Source: Denitratisoma sp. DHT3 (lineage in GTDB: Bacteria > Pseudomonadota > Gammaproteobacteria > Burkholderiales > Rhodocyclaceae). Taken from it: a DNA stretch of 64,000 nt. The position numbers and the translations under genes were made by a program. The notes under the pieces were generated by a model that did not search any database, was not told the origin of the DNA, and was given only the letters and a program-made list of their open reading frames with translations. Position 1 is the first letter of the stretch. The number at the start of each line of letters is the position of its first letter. The stretch covers positions 916,047-980,046 of the forward strand of contig NZ_CP020914.1 of NCBI RefSeq assembly GCF_007833355.1, written 5' to 3'. This document shows, piece after piece, positions 17,190 through 25,563 of this stretch.

Positions 17190-19205
17190 ATGAAATCACC
17201 GATCAAGCACCCCGATAGGCTGGGCACCAAGAAAACCCTGGTCGCAGCCGCAATCCTTACGGTATGCGGCAGTTCGAGCACATGGGCGCAAACTGTCGAA
17301 GACAGCGCGAAAGCCTTTACGCTGGGGACTGTCGTCGTTCGCGCAGGGGCCTCTCAGGATGGGGAAATCGGCGAGGACCAGGTGGCATCGCTCGTCACGC
17401 AAAAAGAAATGCAGCAATACAACCGCGACAATATCGCCGATGCGTTGAACCTGCTGTCGGGCATCTCGATTTCCCATGGTCAGAAAAACGAGCGGCGGGT
17501 TTCCATCCGAGGCTTCGAGTCGTCGAAAGCCGGCCTGTACATCGACGGCATACCGGTTTACATCCCCTACGACGGCGCAGTGGATATGAATCGCTTCGTC
17601 ACCGCAGATCTGGCGGCCATCCAGGTAGCCAAGGGCTTCACATCTATGGCCTACGGCCCGAATGCGATGTCCGGCGTGATCAACCTCGTCACGCGCAGGC
17701 CGGTGAAGGCCTTCGAGGGCGACGTCATGCTCGGCGTCGGTGAAGGCAACGAACGCCGGGCTCAGGTCAACGTCGGTAGCAATCAGGGGTTGTGGTACAT
17801 CCAGGGCGGCGCGGCGCATCTGGAAAGCGATTATTTCCGCATGTCCTCCGATTTCACCGCCAACCAATACGAGGATGGCGGCCATCGGAACAATTCCTAC
17901 CGCAAAGACCAGAAGATCTCCTTCAAGATCGGTGTGACGCCCAATGCCACTGATGAATACGCCCTCAGCTACATCAAGCAGGATGGCGAAAAGGGCCAAC
18001 CGACCTCGACCATCAGAAACATGCAATTCTGGAAGTGGCCCTACTGGAACAAAGAAAGTTTCTACCTGAACACGCGCACCGCGCTCGGCGCCAAGGAAAC
18101 GCTCAAGATCAAGCTGTACCACGACACCTTCGACAACGCCATCGATATGTACAAAGACAGGACGTTCACCACGATCAATGGTACCGGTCCCAGCATCTAC
18201 AACGACAAAACCGACGGCGGCTCGATCGAACTGGAATCGACGCGGATCAAGGACAACACCCTGCGCCTGTTCGCCTTCTACAAGAAGGACAGTCACGACA
18301 AGAACGATTACAGTGGCACGCTAGCCAAGTTCGACCGGATGGAGGACACGCTCACATCGTTCGCGGTCGAGAACAATTATCAGATTCATCCCGATCTGCT
18401 GCTGTCGGTTGGCGCGGCCCACCATGAACTGAAGCCTGACAGGATCTGGAAATCGGATGCCGCGCCGGGAACGCTGAACCTGCCGAACGCCAAGACGGCC
18501 AACGATGCGCAGGCCGGACTGTTCTACGACTGGTCTGCCAATGCGCGCTTGTACGCCACCGTGGCGAAGAAAACCCGCCTGCCGTCGTTGATCGACCGCT
18601 ACAACACGGGTACCAGCAAAAGCGGCACGAGAATCGAGAATCCTGGCCTTCGACCGGAACGCGCCATGAACTATGAGATCGGTTATCAAGGCACGCCATG
18701 GCAGGGCGTCAAGGCGGAAGCCGCGTTGTTCTATAGCGAGGTCGAAGACAAGATCCAGGAAGTATTGGTGACTGGCACCACTTACCAAAACCAGAACATC
18801 GGCAAGGTGAAATATCCCGGCATCGAACTGGGCCTAAGCACGCGGTTGTCGTCGCAATTCGAATTGGGCGGCAATTTCACTTGGCTCGATCCCAAGAATG
18901 TCAGCAATCCAAAGAACAAGATCACCGATGTGCCGAAGAGAAAACTGACGTTGCATGCCCTGTATCAGCCCAGCAATGCCATCGATGTGGTCGCCTTTGT
19001 CGAAAATGCCAGCAATCAATGGGATTTCAACTATGTCGAACTTGGAAACCATACCACGCTGAACCTGAAGGTCGCCTATCGGCCGATGAAGGCCATGACC
19101 CTGGAAGTTGGCGTCAACAACGCCACCGATGTGAATTACGCGTTCCAGGACGGCTTCCCCCAACCTGGCCGCATGTGGTTTGCCAATGCCCGCTACCAGT
19201 TCTGA
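17190..19205 (+). CDS. TonB-dependent outer-membrane receptor, candidate molybdenum receptor
   Basis: This 671-residue receptor has a signal peptide (KKTLVAAAILTVCGSSSTWAQ, processed after AQ-region) and a plug domain of about 50-165 (NIADALNLLSGISIS, RRVSIRGFESSKAGLYIDG, GPNAMSGVINLVTRRPV). A 22-strand-type barrel follows and ends in aromatic F (ARYQF). A TonB-box-like stretch FTLGTVVV lies near the mature N-terminus. The ligand is not readable. Position between modC and other molybdenum genes, its own ModE-like site and a tonB three genes downstream point to molybdate, tungstate or a molybdate-siderophore complex. A siderophore receptor of another kind remains possible. Confidence 0.86.
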   Translation: MKSPIKHPDRLGTKKTLVAAAILTVCGSSSTWAQTVEDSAKAFTLGTVVVRAGASQDGEIGEDQVASLVTQKEMQQYNRDNIADALNLLSGISISHGQKNERRVSIRGFESSKAGLYIDGIPVYIPYDGAVDMNRFVTADLAAIQVAKGFTSMAYGPNAMSGVINLVTRRPVKAFEGDVMLGVGEGNERRAQVNVGSNQGLWYIQGGAAHLESDYFRMSSDFTANQYEDGGHRNNSYRKDQKISFKIGVTPNATDEYALSYIKQDGEKGQPTSTIRNMQFWKWPYWNKESFYLNTRTALGAKETLKIKLYHDTFDNAIDMYKDRTFTTINGTGPSIYNDKTDGGSIELESTRIKDNTLRLFAFYKKDSHDKNDYSGTLAKFDRMEDTLTSFAVENNYQIHPDLLLSVGAAHHELKPDRIWKSDAAPGTLNLPNAKTANDAQAGLFYDWSANARLYATVAKKTRLPSLIDRYNTGTSKSGTRIENPGLRPERAMNYEIGYQGTPWQGVKAEAALFYSEVEDKIQEVLVTGTTYQNQNIGKVKYPGIELGLSTRLSSQFELGGNFTWLDPKNVSNPKNKITDVPKRKLTLHALYQPSNAIDVVAFVENASNQWDFNYVELGNHTTLNLKVAYRPMKAMTLEVGVNNATDVNYAFQDGFPQPGRMWFANARYQF

Positions 19206-19270
19206 AGCGGAACTCCGCAAGAGAAGCCCAACGTGAGACTGACTCCATATTTCCCCATTCGAGGAATTCA

Positions 19271-20110
19271 ATGATGAAAATCAGAAATCCAATGAAATAC
19301 CTTTCCGGCGTCGTCGCCACCCTTGCCATGCTTGGCGTGGGGCAGGCAAGCGCGAATGCCGACGAAGCCGTTCTCGCCCAGAAAAATGGCTGCCTGGCCT
19401 GCCATCGCGGCGCTGGAAAAGGCAATGGCCCAGCCTACAAGGATGTCGCGGAGAAATACGCCGGCCAGAAAAATGCCGAAAGCCGGCTCGCCAAGCACAT
19501 TGTCCAAGGCACCGGCCCCGATGGCCTGGGTTGGCAGAAGGAAGGCAAGGCCAGCCTGCCTTTCATGCCGCCCAACGGCAACGTCAGCACGCAGGATGCC
19601 CGCAAGCTGGCCCGCTGGATTCTCGGCATCCACGAGGAAATCCCCGACATCTCCAAGTATTTCGTCACCGAGCAGATCGCCGTCTCCGGCGCCGTGGAAA
19701 ACAAGCTCAGTCTGAGCGTCGAGGATCTGCGGAAATTCCCGCCCCAGCAGGTCGGCGAGCTGCCGCTGGTCTGTCAGTCGGGCGCTGACCGGGGCAAACT
19801 GGAAAACTTCAAGGGCGTGCTGCTGCGCGACATCCTGGAAAAGGCCAAAGTGATCGCCCGCGGCCACAACGACGTCAAGAAGATCGCCATCATCGCCAGC
19901 GCCAGCGATGGTTACAAGGTGGTGTTCTCCTGGAGCGAAGTGTTCAATTCACCCATCGGCGAAGGCGTGCTGGTCTTCTTCGAAAAGAACGGTCTACCCC
20001 TGGGCGATGAGCAGGGTCGCATCGCCATGGTGTCGACCAAGGATATCCGTACCGGCCCGCGCCACGTGAAGTGGCTGCAAGGCATCGAAGTGAAAAAGAT
20101 TGCCGATTGA
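19271..20110 (+). CDS. periplasmic cytochrome c fused to a molybdopterin-binding (sulfite-oxidase-fold) domain
   Basis: This 279-residue protein has a signal peptide (about 1-30) and a class I cytochrome c domain with CLACH (41-45) and a probable Met ligand in PFMPP (Met99). A C-terminal domain of about 135-279 resembles the molybdopterin-binding fold of the SuoX/YedY family. In it, LPLVCQSG places Cys168 where YedY has its Mo-ligating Cys, as I align it by eye. It may be a redox enzyme or an electron carrier using the metal the operon imports. The domain is short and lacks obvious further cofactor motifs, so enzymatic activity is uncertain. The start at 19271 follows GAGGAA; a longer frame from 18881 overlaps the receptor gene and is rejected. 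Confidence 0.78.
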   Translation: MMKIRNPMKYLSGVVATLAMLGVGQASANADEAVLAQKNGCLACHRGAGKGNGPAYKDVAEKYAGQKNAESRLAKHIVQGTGPDGLGWQKEGKASLPFMPPNGNVSTQDARKLARWILGIHEEIPDISKYFVTEQIAVSGAVENKLSLSVEDLRKFPPQQVGELPLVCQSGADRGKLENFKGVLLRDILEKAKVIARGHNDVKKIAIIASASDGYKVVFSWSEVFNSPIGEGVLVFFEKNGLPLGDEQGRIAMVSTKDIRTGPRHVKWLQGIEVKKIAD

Positions 20111-20134
20111 CCAAACGACAAGGAGGCCATCCCG

Positions 20135-20713
20135 ATGAGCGCCAGCTTGTTCCCCCCAATCGCCGCCGTCATCCATACCAGTCACGGTATCGCCGACGAC
20201 GTGCTGGCGATTTTCGCGCACGGCCTGCGCACCCGGGGCTGGCGCGTACGCGGCCTCCTGCAACAAGCGCCAGAGGCTGCCAGTGCATGGTCGCCGCTGG
20301 GCGACCATTGCTGCCTCAAACAGGCCCGGCTGGTCGATCTCGACGAGGGCCGCAGCTTCCCGCTGTTCCAGGATCTGGGCAGCGGGTCCACCTCCTGCCG
20401 CGTCGACGCCGCCGGCGTGGCTGAAGCCAGCGCAGTCCTGCGCCGGGCCTTGGCCGAAGGGGCCGATCTCGTCGTCACCAATCGCTTCGGCGCCCTGGAG
20501 GCGGCGGGAGGCGGGTTCGCCGCCGAAATGCTGGCGCTGATGAGCGAAGGCGTGCCGCTGCTGACCACGGTGGAGGGGAAATACCTGGCCCACTGGCTGA
20601 ACTTCACCGGCGGCGGCGCGATCGAGCTGCCACCGCGGCTCGATGTGCTGGATGCCTGGTTTTCCGGTCTGGAACACTTCCTCTACCCTGAACCCGCCTA
20701 TGGCATGCAATGA
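20135..20713 (+). CDS. DUF2478 family protein
   Basis: This 192-residue cytoplasmic protein has FPPIAAVIHTSHGIADDVL at the N-terminus, LGSGSTSCRVD in the middle and LVVTNRFGALEAAGGGF later. These match the DUF2478 family as I remember it, a family often found beside molybdenum transport genes. Its function is unknown; a nucleotide-binding or storage role has been suggested from fold only. It starts 24 nt after the cytochrome gene behind AAGGAGG and overlaps tonB by 4 nt (ATGA), so the two are translationally coupled. Confidence 0.72.
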   Translation: MSASLFPPIAAVIHTSHGIADDVLAIFAHGLRTRGWRVRGLLQQAPEAASAWSPLGDHCCLKQARLVDLDEGRSFPLFQDLGSGSTSCRVDAAGVAEASAVLRRALAEGADLVVTNRFGALEAAGGGFAAEMLALMSEGVPLLTTVEGKYLAHWLNFTGGGAIELPPRLDVLDAWFSGLEHFLYPEPAYGMQ

Positions 20714-21315
20714 CGCGGCACCGGCGTCAAGCGGCGTTGCGGCTGATCGGCGTCGGCCTCGCCCATGCGGCCATTCTCGGCGCCATGCTCAACATGGCGC
20801 CACCGGTGCGGAATGCGCCGGCGGAAGTCATGCAAGTCGGGATCGTCGCACCGCCAGCACCAGAATCATCGAACAAGCCGGCTCAGGCGCGGCCACCATC
20901 CCGATTGGCGGTTGCGCCGGCCACGATCCAGAAGACGGAGACAGCACCCGCCATTGCGTTCATCGAGGAAACACCCGCAGTGCCAGTGGCAGAAGCGCCG
21001 GCAGCGGCGGCTTTGCCTCGGGCGACGGCACCTGCGCTGGTACCGCCGCTATTCAGCGCCGACTACCTGGAAAATCCGCCGCCCCGCTACCCGCCGATGT
21101 CGCGCCGACGCCGCGAACAGGGGAACGTGACGCTGCGGGTCTTCGTGTCGGCCGAGGGCAGCGCCGAGCGGATCGAGATTCAGGCGTCCTCGGGCTTCGA
21201 GCGCCTCGATCAGGCGGCGCGCGAGGCGGTCGAATCCTGGCGCTTCGTTCCGGCCCGGCGCGGCCAGCAACGCGTCGCAGCCTGGGTTTTGGTCCCCATT
21301 CAGTTCGCCATGTGA
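20710..21315 (+). CDS. tonB: TonB energy-transducing protein
   Basis: This 201-residue protein has a single N-terminal membrane helix (about 10-30) and an Ala/Pro-rich periplasmic spacer. The C-terminal TonB domain has YPPMSRRRREQGNVTLRVFV, SSGFERLDQAAREAVESWRF and PIQF. It links proton motive force, through ExbBD encoded elsewhere, to an outer-membrane receptor. The operon receptor at 17190 is the natural partner. No exbB or exbD is in the window. Confidence 0.9.
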   Translation: MTRHRRQAALRLIGVGLAHAAILGAMLNMAPPVRNAPAEVMQVGIVAPPAPESSNKPAQARPPSRLAVAPATIQKTETAPAIAFIEETPAVPVAEAPAAAALPRATAPALVPPLFSADYLENPPPRYPPMSRRRREQGNVTLRVFVSAEGSAERIEIQASSGFERLDQAAREAVESWRFVPARRGQQRVAAWVLVPIQFAM

Positions 21316-21319
21316 GACT

Positions 21320-21910
21320 ATGATGAAAATGTCTGCTATCGATCCGATCGCCGACCTGGATCGCCAGCCTCCTCCTCCGGATTTATTGCGCCGAGCGATC
21401 GCCGGGGTCATAAAGCACGCCCAGGACGGAGAGCTGCCATTATTCGCCTGGACCCTGGGATTACCGCAGGAGAAGTTGTGGGGACTGCTCGCGCAGTGTT
21501 TTCCAAAACTGGGACGCTTGGACTTTCTGCCGGAATGGGGTTACGCTATTTTTCTACGGGCTGTGCCACCGATCTTCCACGACCTGACGGCGCTGCTGCT
21601 CGCCCATCGTGACCGTAATCTGGATACAAACCATGCCGATGGGCTCGCCCGCGCCATCGCCGCTGCCAGTCTGGGTGAGCGCCATCTCTGGCAGGATTTG
21701 GGGCTGAACGGCCGCGACGACGTTGCCGCACTGCTGGAATGCTACTTCCCGACGCTGTTCGCCCGCAACACGGCCGACCTGAAGTGGAAGCGCTTTTTGT
21801 TCGCCGAACTGGGCGCGGCGCAAGGCCGACCTGATCTGTTGCCGCCAGGATGCGGCAAATGTGATCAGTTCCCGATATGCTTCACAGTTTCGAAAACCAG
21901 CGAGTATTGA
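21320..21910 (+). CDS. NifQ-like molybdenum-delivery protein
   Basis: NifQ carries molybdenum as a Mo-Fe-S cluster to nitrogenase cofactor assembly. This 196-residue protein has the family pattern: HLWQDLGLNGRDDVAALLE, FPTLFARNTADLKWKRFLF, and a C-terminal cysteine cluster PPGCGKCDQFPICF. The classical Cx4Cx2Cx5C is reduced to Cx2Cx5C (Cys178, 181, 187); residue 173, where the first Cys should be, is Leu. No nitrogenase genes are in the window, so it probably serves general molybdenum trafficking. It starts 4 nt after tonB and ends 4 nt before the ModE-like gene. Confidence 0.82.
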   Translation: MMKMSAIDPIADLDRQPPPPDLLRRAIAGVIKHAQDGELPLFAWTLGLPQEKLWGLLAQCFPKLGRLDFLPEWGYAIFLRAVPPIFHDLTALLLAHRDRNLDTNHADGLARAIAAASLGERHLWQDLGLNGRDDVAALLECYFPTLFARNTADLKWKRFLFAELGAAQGRPDLLPPGCGKCDQFPICFTVSKTSEY

Positions 21911-21914
21911 CGCC

Positions 21915-22739
21915 ATGAAACCCCGAGACAAAGCTACCGAACAATCCATCGAACTGCGCGGCTCGGTATGGATGACCGTGGGCGGGGAGAACTTCGGTGG
22001 ACCGGGCCGCGTCACACTACTGGCGCAGATCGCCGAATGCGGCTCGATCACCCAAGCAGCGAAGGCCATGAAGATGAGCTATAAAGCAGCCTGGGACGCC
22101 ATCGACACGATGAACAACCTGGCAGGCGAGCCGCTGGTGGAGCGTCTGGCCGGCGGCAAGGGCGGCGGCGGCACCCGACTGACGCACCGTGGCAAGCAAC
22201 TGGTAGCCAATTTCCGTATCATCGAGCGGGAACATCGTCGTTTCGTCGATCAGCTCAGCCGACAGGCCGAGGGCATTACCGACGATTTTTTGCTGATCAG
22301 GAGAATGAACATGAAAACCAGCGCACGCAACCAGTTTCTCGGCAAGGTCACCCAGATTCGGCAGGGCGTCGTGAATGACGAAATCGAACTGGAGGTGGCG
22401 GGCGGGCAGAAACTCATCGCCATCGTCACCCACGAGAGCGCCGGCGGACTCGAACTCGCAGTCGGCGACGAAGCCTTCGCCCTGATCAAGGCGTCGTCGA
22501 TCATCATCGTCACCGACGACAGCGACGCCAAATTCTCGGCGCGGAACCGCCTGGCCGGCACTATCTCCCGCCTCCAGCCCGGTGCGGTGAACACCGAAGT
22601 GGTGATCGAGCTGCCCGGCGGCGGCGCGGTGGCGGCCATCGTCACCAACGAAAGCAGCCAGGCCCTGGGGCTGGCGACCGGCAAGCCGGCCCTGGCGATC
22701 TTCAAGGCATCGAGCGTGATCGTCGGCGTGCCTGCCTGA
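21915..22739 (+). CDS. modE: ModE-family molybdate-responsive regulator with tandem Mop domains
   Basis: This 274-residue protein has an N-terminal winged helix of LysR/ModE type (about 15-115; ITQAAKAMKMSYKAAWDAID). Two Mop molybdate-binding domains follow, beginning TSARNQFLGKV (135) and FSARNRLAGTI (206), each with VN-E-V/I. Molybdate-bound ModE dimers repress uptake genes; the two ModE-box-like sites at 14902 and 17148 are likely targets, giving feedback on its own operon. The start at 21915 is preferred over the longer frame from 21861, which overlaps nifQ. Confidence 0.94.
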   Translation: MKPRDKATEQSIELRGSVWMTVGGENFGGPGRVTLLAQIAECGSITQAAKAMKMSYKAAWDAIDTMNNLAGEPLVERLAGGKGGGGTRLTHRGKQLVANFRIIEREHRRFVDQLSRQAEGITDDFLLIRRMNMKTSARNQFLGKVTQIRQGVVNDEIELEVAGGQKLIAIVTHESAGGLELAVGDEAFALIKASSIIIVTDDSDAKFSARNRLAGTISRLQPGAVNTEVVIELPGGGAVAAIVTNESSQALGLATGKPALAIFKASSVIVGVPA

Positions 22740-22756
22740 ACACCCTCATGGAGACC

Positions 22757-22786
22757 GCCACCAAGGCGGGAACCCGCCTTGGTGGC
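22757..22786 (+). terminator. hairpin after modE
   Basis: GCCACCAAGGCGGG (22757-22770) and CCCGCCTTGGTGGC (22773-22786) are perfect 14-bp arms, 17 nt after the modE stop. No T-run follows, so termination may be weak or Rho-assisted. The rest of the gap to 23056 shows nothing else I can name. Confidence 0.65.
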
Positions 22787-23056
22787 GTCAGTCGTCCTCC
22801 CCCTCAGTCCGGCCGGGGCAAACGCTTCATGACGCCCCACCTTGCTTGAGCGGCAATGCGAACCCGTCGCCAGGCCGGACCACCTTGCAACACCCTCTAT
22901 CGCTGCTGCCGGTGACGGCCATCCGACCATCAGTCGTCAAGCGCCCAAGCGCCGTACCCCTGCCCTGAGCAACCTGGTGTAGCTCGGCATTTAGCCCTCC
23001 CCTCCTACCGTTTCGACAGTCCTTTATCGACGCCCGGTTGCCTTATCTTTATCTTA

Positions 23057-23085
23057 TTGACCACGGTCAGCGAAATAACTACAAT
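23057..23085 (+). promoter_or_regulatory. sigma-70 promoter for the acyl-CoA dehydrogenase gene
   Basis: TTGACC (23057-23062), a 17-nt spacer, then TACAAT (23080-23085) matches the consensus at 10 of 12 positions with ideal spacing, in an AT-rich patch 77 nt before the coding start. Confidence 0.7.
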
Positions 23086-23161
23086 CTTTATCAACTTGGC
23101 TTTCCGGTATCTCACGCGGAAAGCGTCAGCCACCAGACAACCTTTTCAAACTTGCCGCACC

Positions 23162-24343
23162 ATGGACTTCGAATTCTCGGAAGACGAAAAGAAATTCCTC
23201 CGCGAGGTCGGCGGATTCCTGGATGAAAACCATGATCCTGAAGTCATGGATCTGCATCGGGAGAACCTGGCACAGCTGGTCGATACCCCGGCTCGCAGGA
23301 AATTCATGCAAAAGCTCGCCGCCCGCGGCTGGCTGGGGATCACCTGGCCGGCCGAATACGGCGGACAGGATGGCCAAGGCTTTTACGAATACCTCCTGAA
23401 CGAAAAGCTTTCCTCGGTCGGCGCTCCCCAGTTGGGCAAAGGCACCGGGGTCGTCGGAAAAACCTTGATCAAGGTCGGTTCGGACAAGCTGAAGCGTGAA
23501 TTTCTTCCGAAGATCCTCAAGGCGGAAATCGAGTTTGCCCTCGGCTATACGGAGCCGTCTTCCGGATCGGACTCAGCGGCCATGAGACTGAAGGCCGAGC
23601 GCAGCGGCGAAGGCTGGATCCTGAATGGCCAGAAGACATTTACCACCTCGGCCCATTTCGCCGACTGGTACTGGTTCGGCGCACGGACCGACCCCGATGC
23701 GCCAAAGCATCACGGCATCACCCTGTTCCTCTTGCCCATGCAGCATCCGGACCTGACCATCCAGCCGATGTACACCATTGGCGGTGAACGCACCAATGCC
23801 GTCTTCTTCGACAACGTCTTCGTCCACGACGACTACCGGGTGGGCGAGCTCAACAAGGGATTTCAGTACATCGCCGAAGCCCTGGATATCGAGCGGTTCG
23901 GCATGTTCACCTTCTCTCCGATACGAGGAAGGACCGAACTGATCTGCGATCACGTCAAGACGGGAAGCCGGGACGGACGGCCGCTCAAGGACGACCCGGT
24001 GATCCGCCAGAAGATCGCGCAACTTGCCACCGAATGCGAAGTGGCGCGCGTACTGGGAATACGCTTTGTCGATGCCGCGCTCAATGCGACCAAGACGCCG
24101 ACGGCGGAAGCATCGCACTACAAACTCTACGCCACCGAATTTTCGCGACGCCTGGCCGACGCCACCATGGATATCGTCGGCCCCGGCAATCAATTGACTG
24201 CCGAATGCGAAGACGCACCGATCGGGGGGCGCGCACCCGGCAGCTACGTGCTGACGGTCCTTGAAACCATCGGCGGCGGCACCTCCGAAATTCAGCGCAA
24301 CATTATCGCCACGCGCAAGCTCGGCTTGCCGAAAAACTTCTAG
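23162..24343 (+). CDS. acyl-CoA dehydrogenase
   Basis: This FAD enzyme introduces an alpha-beta double bond into an acyl-CoA. In 393 residues, GYTEPSSGSDSAAMRLKAER and GQKTFTTSAHFADWYWFGAR form the middle strand domain. ETIGGGTSEIQRNIIATRKL closes the C-terminal helical domain. The start MDFEFSEDEKKFL is the usual beginning of the family; the frame is open further upstream to 23057, but that would include the promoter. A ribosome site is weak. It heads the 23162-31100 catabolic set; the substrate is unknown. Confidence 0.9.
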   Translation: MDFEFSEDEKKFLREVGGFLDENHDPEVMDLHRENLAQLVDTPARRKFMQKLAARGWLGITWPAEYGGQDGQGFYEYLLNEKLSSVGAPQLGKGTGVVGKTLIKVGSDKLKREFLPKILKAEIEFALGYTEPSSGSDSAAMRLKAERSGEGWILNGQKTFTTSAHFADWYWFGARTDPDAPKHHGITLFLLPMQHPDLTIQPMYTIGGERTNAVFFDNVFVHDDYRVGELNKGFQYIAEALDIERFGMFTFSPIRGRTELICDHVKTGSRDGRPLKDDPVIRQKIAQLATECEVARVLGIRFVDAALNATKTPTAEASHYKLYATEFSRRLADATMDIVGPGNQLTAECEDAPIGGRAPGSYVLTVLETIGGGTSEIQRNIIATRKLGLPKNF

Positions 24344-24369
24344 CCCCCTGTAAAGACTGGACCCGCGAC

Positions 24370-25386
24370 ATGAAAATCTACACCACCGCCCCCCTGGAAG
24401 ATCCCCGCAAGGCCCGCACCATCTACAAGGAGCTGGAGGACATCGGCTACGATGGCGGCTTCTCCTTCGAGGCCAAGCACGACCCCTTCCTCGCCGCGGC
24501 CGTCGCCGCCGAGCACACCACCACCCTGCGCCTGGGCACGGCCATCGCCATCGCCTTCGCCCGCAACCCGATGAACCTGGCCAATCTGGGCTACGACATG
24601 CAGTCGATCAGCGGTGGGCGCTTCGTGCTGGGCCTGGGCTCCCAGGTCAAGCCCCACATCGAGAAACGCTTCAGCAGCACCTGGTCCCACCCGGCGGAAC
24701 GGATGCGGGAGATCGTGCTGGCCATCAAGGCGATCTGGAATTGCTGGGAAGGCAAGGCACCGCTCGACTTCAGGGGCCGGTTTTACACCCACACCATCAT
24801 GATCCCGGCCTTCAACCCCGGCCCCAATCCTTACGGCCCGCCGCCGATCTTCACCGGTGGCTTCGGCCCCAAAATGACCGCCGTGGCCGGCGTGGCCGCC
24901 GACGGCTTCATCTCCCACCCCTTCAATACCCGCCGCTCCCTGCTGGAAAACACCCTCCCGGCGTTGGAACAGGGTCTGGCCGAGTCCGGCCGCCAGCGCA
25001 GCGACATCGAAGTAATGAGCGCAACCCTTGTGGTCACCGCCGATACCGAAGAGACCATGGCAGCCTCGAAACTCGCGGCCCGAAAGCAACTGGCCTTCTA
25101 CGGCTCCACTCCAGCCTATTTGCCGACCCTGGCCTGCCACGGCTGGGAAGACGTGCACAAGGAGCTGAACCGGCTCTCCAAGGAAGGCCGCTGGGACGAC
25201 ATGACCGACCTGATCGGCGACGACATCCTCAACGAGATTGCCGTCGTCGGCGAACGCCACGAAATCGCCGGCAAGCTGCGCGCCCGCCTGGACGGCATCG
25301 CCGACAGCGTCAGCATCACCCACAATCGCTATCCGGACCCGGGCCATTGGGCCGATGTGGTGCGAGACCTTAAGAAACAGGCTTGA
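24370..25386 (+). CDS. LLM-class flavin-dependent oxidoreductase
   Basis: This 338-residue luciferase-like monooxygenase-fold protein is close to F420-dependent-type families found in mycobacterial and proteobacterial lipid clusters. RLGTAIAIAFARNPMNLANL and SGGRFVLGLGSQVKPHIEKR belong to the N-terminal barrel, and PPIFTGGFGPKMTAVAG to the cofactor region. Whether it uses FMN or F420 cannot be decided here; FMN is more usual in betaproteobacteria. It is 26 nt after the acyl-CoA dehydrogenase gene. The 159-bp repeat begins 4 nt after its stop. Confidence 0.85.
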   Translation: MKIYTTAPLEDPRKARTIYKELEDIGYDGGFSFEAKHDPFLAAAVAAEHTTTLRLGTAIAIAFARNPMNLANLGYDMQSISGGRFVLGLGSQVKPHIEKRFSSTWSHPAERMREIVLAIKAIWNCWEGKAPLDFRGRFYTHTIMIPAFNPGPNPYGPPPIFTGGFGPKMTAVAGVAADGFISHPFNTRRSLLENTLPALEQGLAESGRQRSDIEVMSATLVVTADTEETMAASKLAARKQLAFYGSTPAYLPTLACHGWEDVHKELNRLSKEGRWDDMTDLIGDDILNEIAVVGERHEIAGKLRARLDGIADSVSITHNRYPDPGHWADVVRDLKKQA

Positions 25387-25390
25387 CCGA

Positions 25391-25549
25391 ACGCTCATGG
25401 AAGCCGATTTTCCACGCCGGTCCATGAAATACGCAAAAGGCAGGAAGACCCACCCCCTCCCGACCTCCCCCTCTCCGGGGGAGGTGACGATGCTGGCTCG
25501 CTACGCTCGACAATTCGGCCTGCCGTTTCAATTCGCTGTTTCACGCTAA
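25391..25549 (+). repeat. 159-bp dispersed intergenic repeat, copy A
   Basis: It begins ACGCTCATGG, ends TCACGCTAA, and aligns without gaps to 57907-58065. By my count about 99 of the first 120 positions are identical; the part 25511-25540 diverges. It contains a conserved hairpin, CCTCCCCC (25464-25471) with GGGGGAGG (25477-25484). It fills the gap between the LLM gene and the DUF1214 gene and has no coding frame of note. Confidence 0.8.
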
Positions 25550-25563
25550 AGAGAGGATGAATC

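Noticed and set aside
22757..22786. Riboswitch (for example a molybdenum-cofactor type) near modE
   Set aside because: The structure is a simple perfect hairpin downstream of the last gene of the operon, better explained as a 3' end. No multi-helix element was seen before modA either.
25441..25490. CRISPR-like repeat in the G/C-rich intergenic segment
   Set aside because: There is a single hairpin unit without spacer periodicity, and the second copy is 32 kb away.
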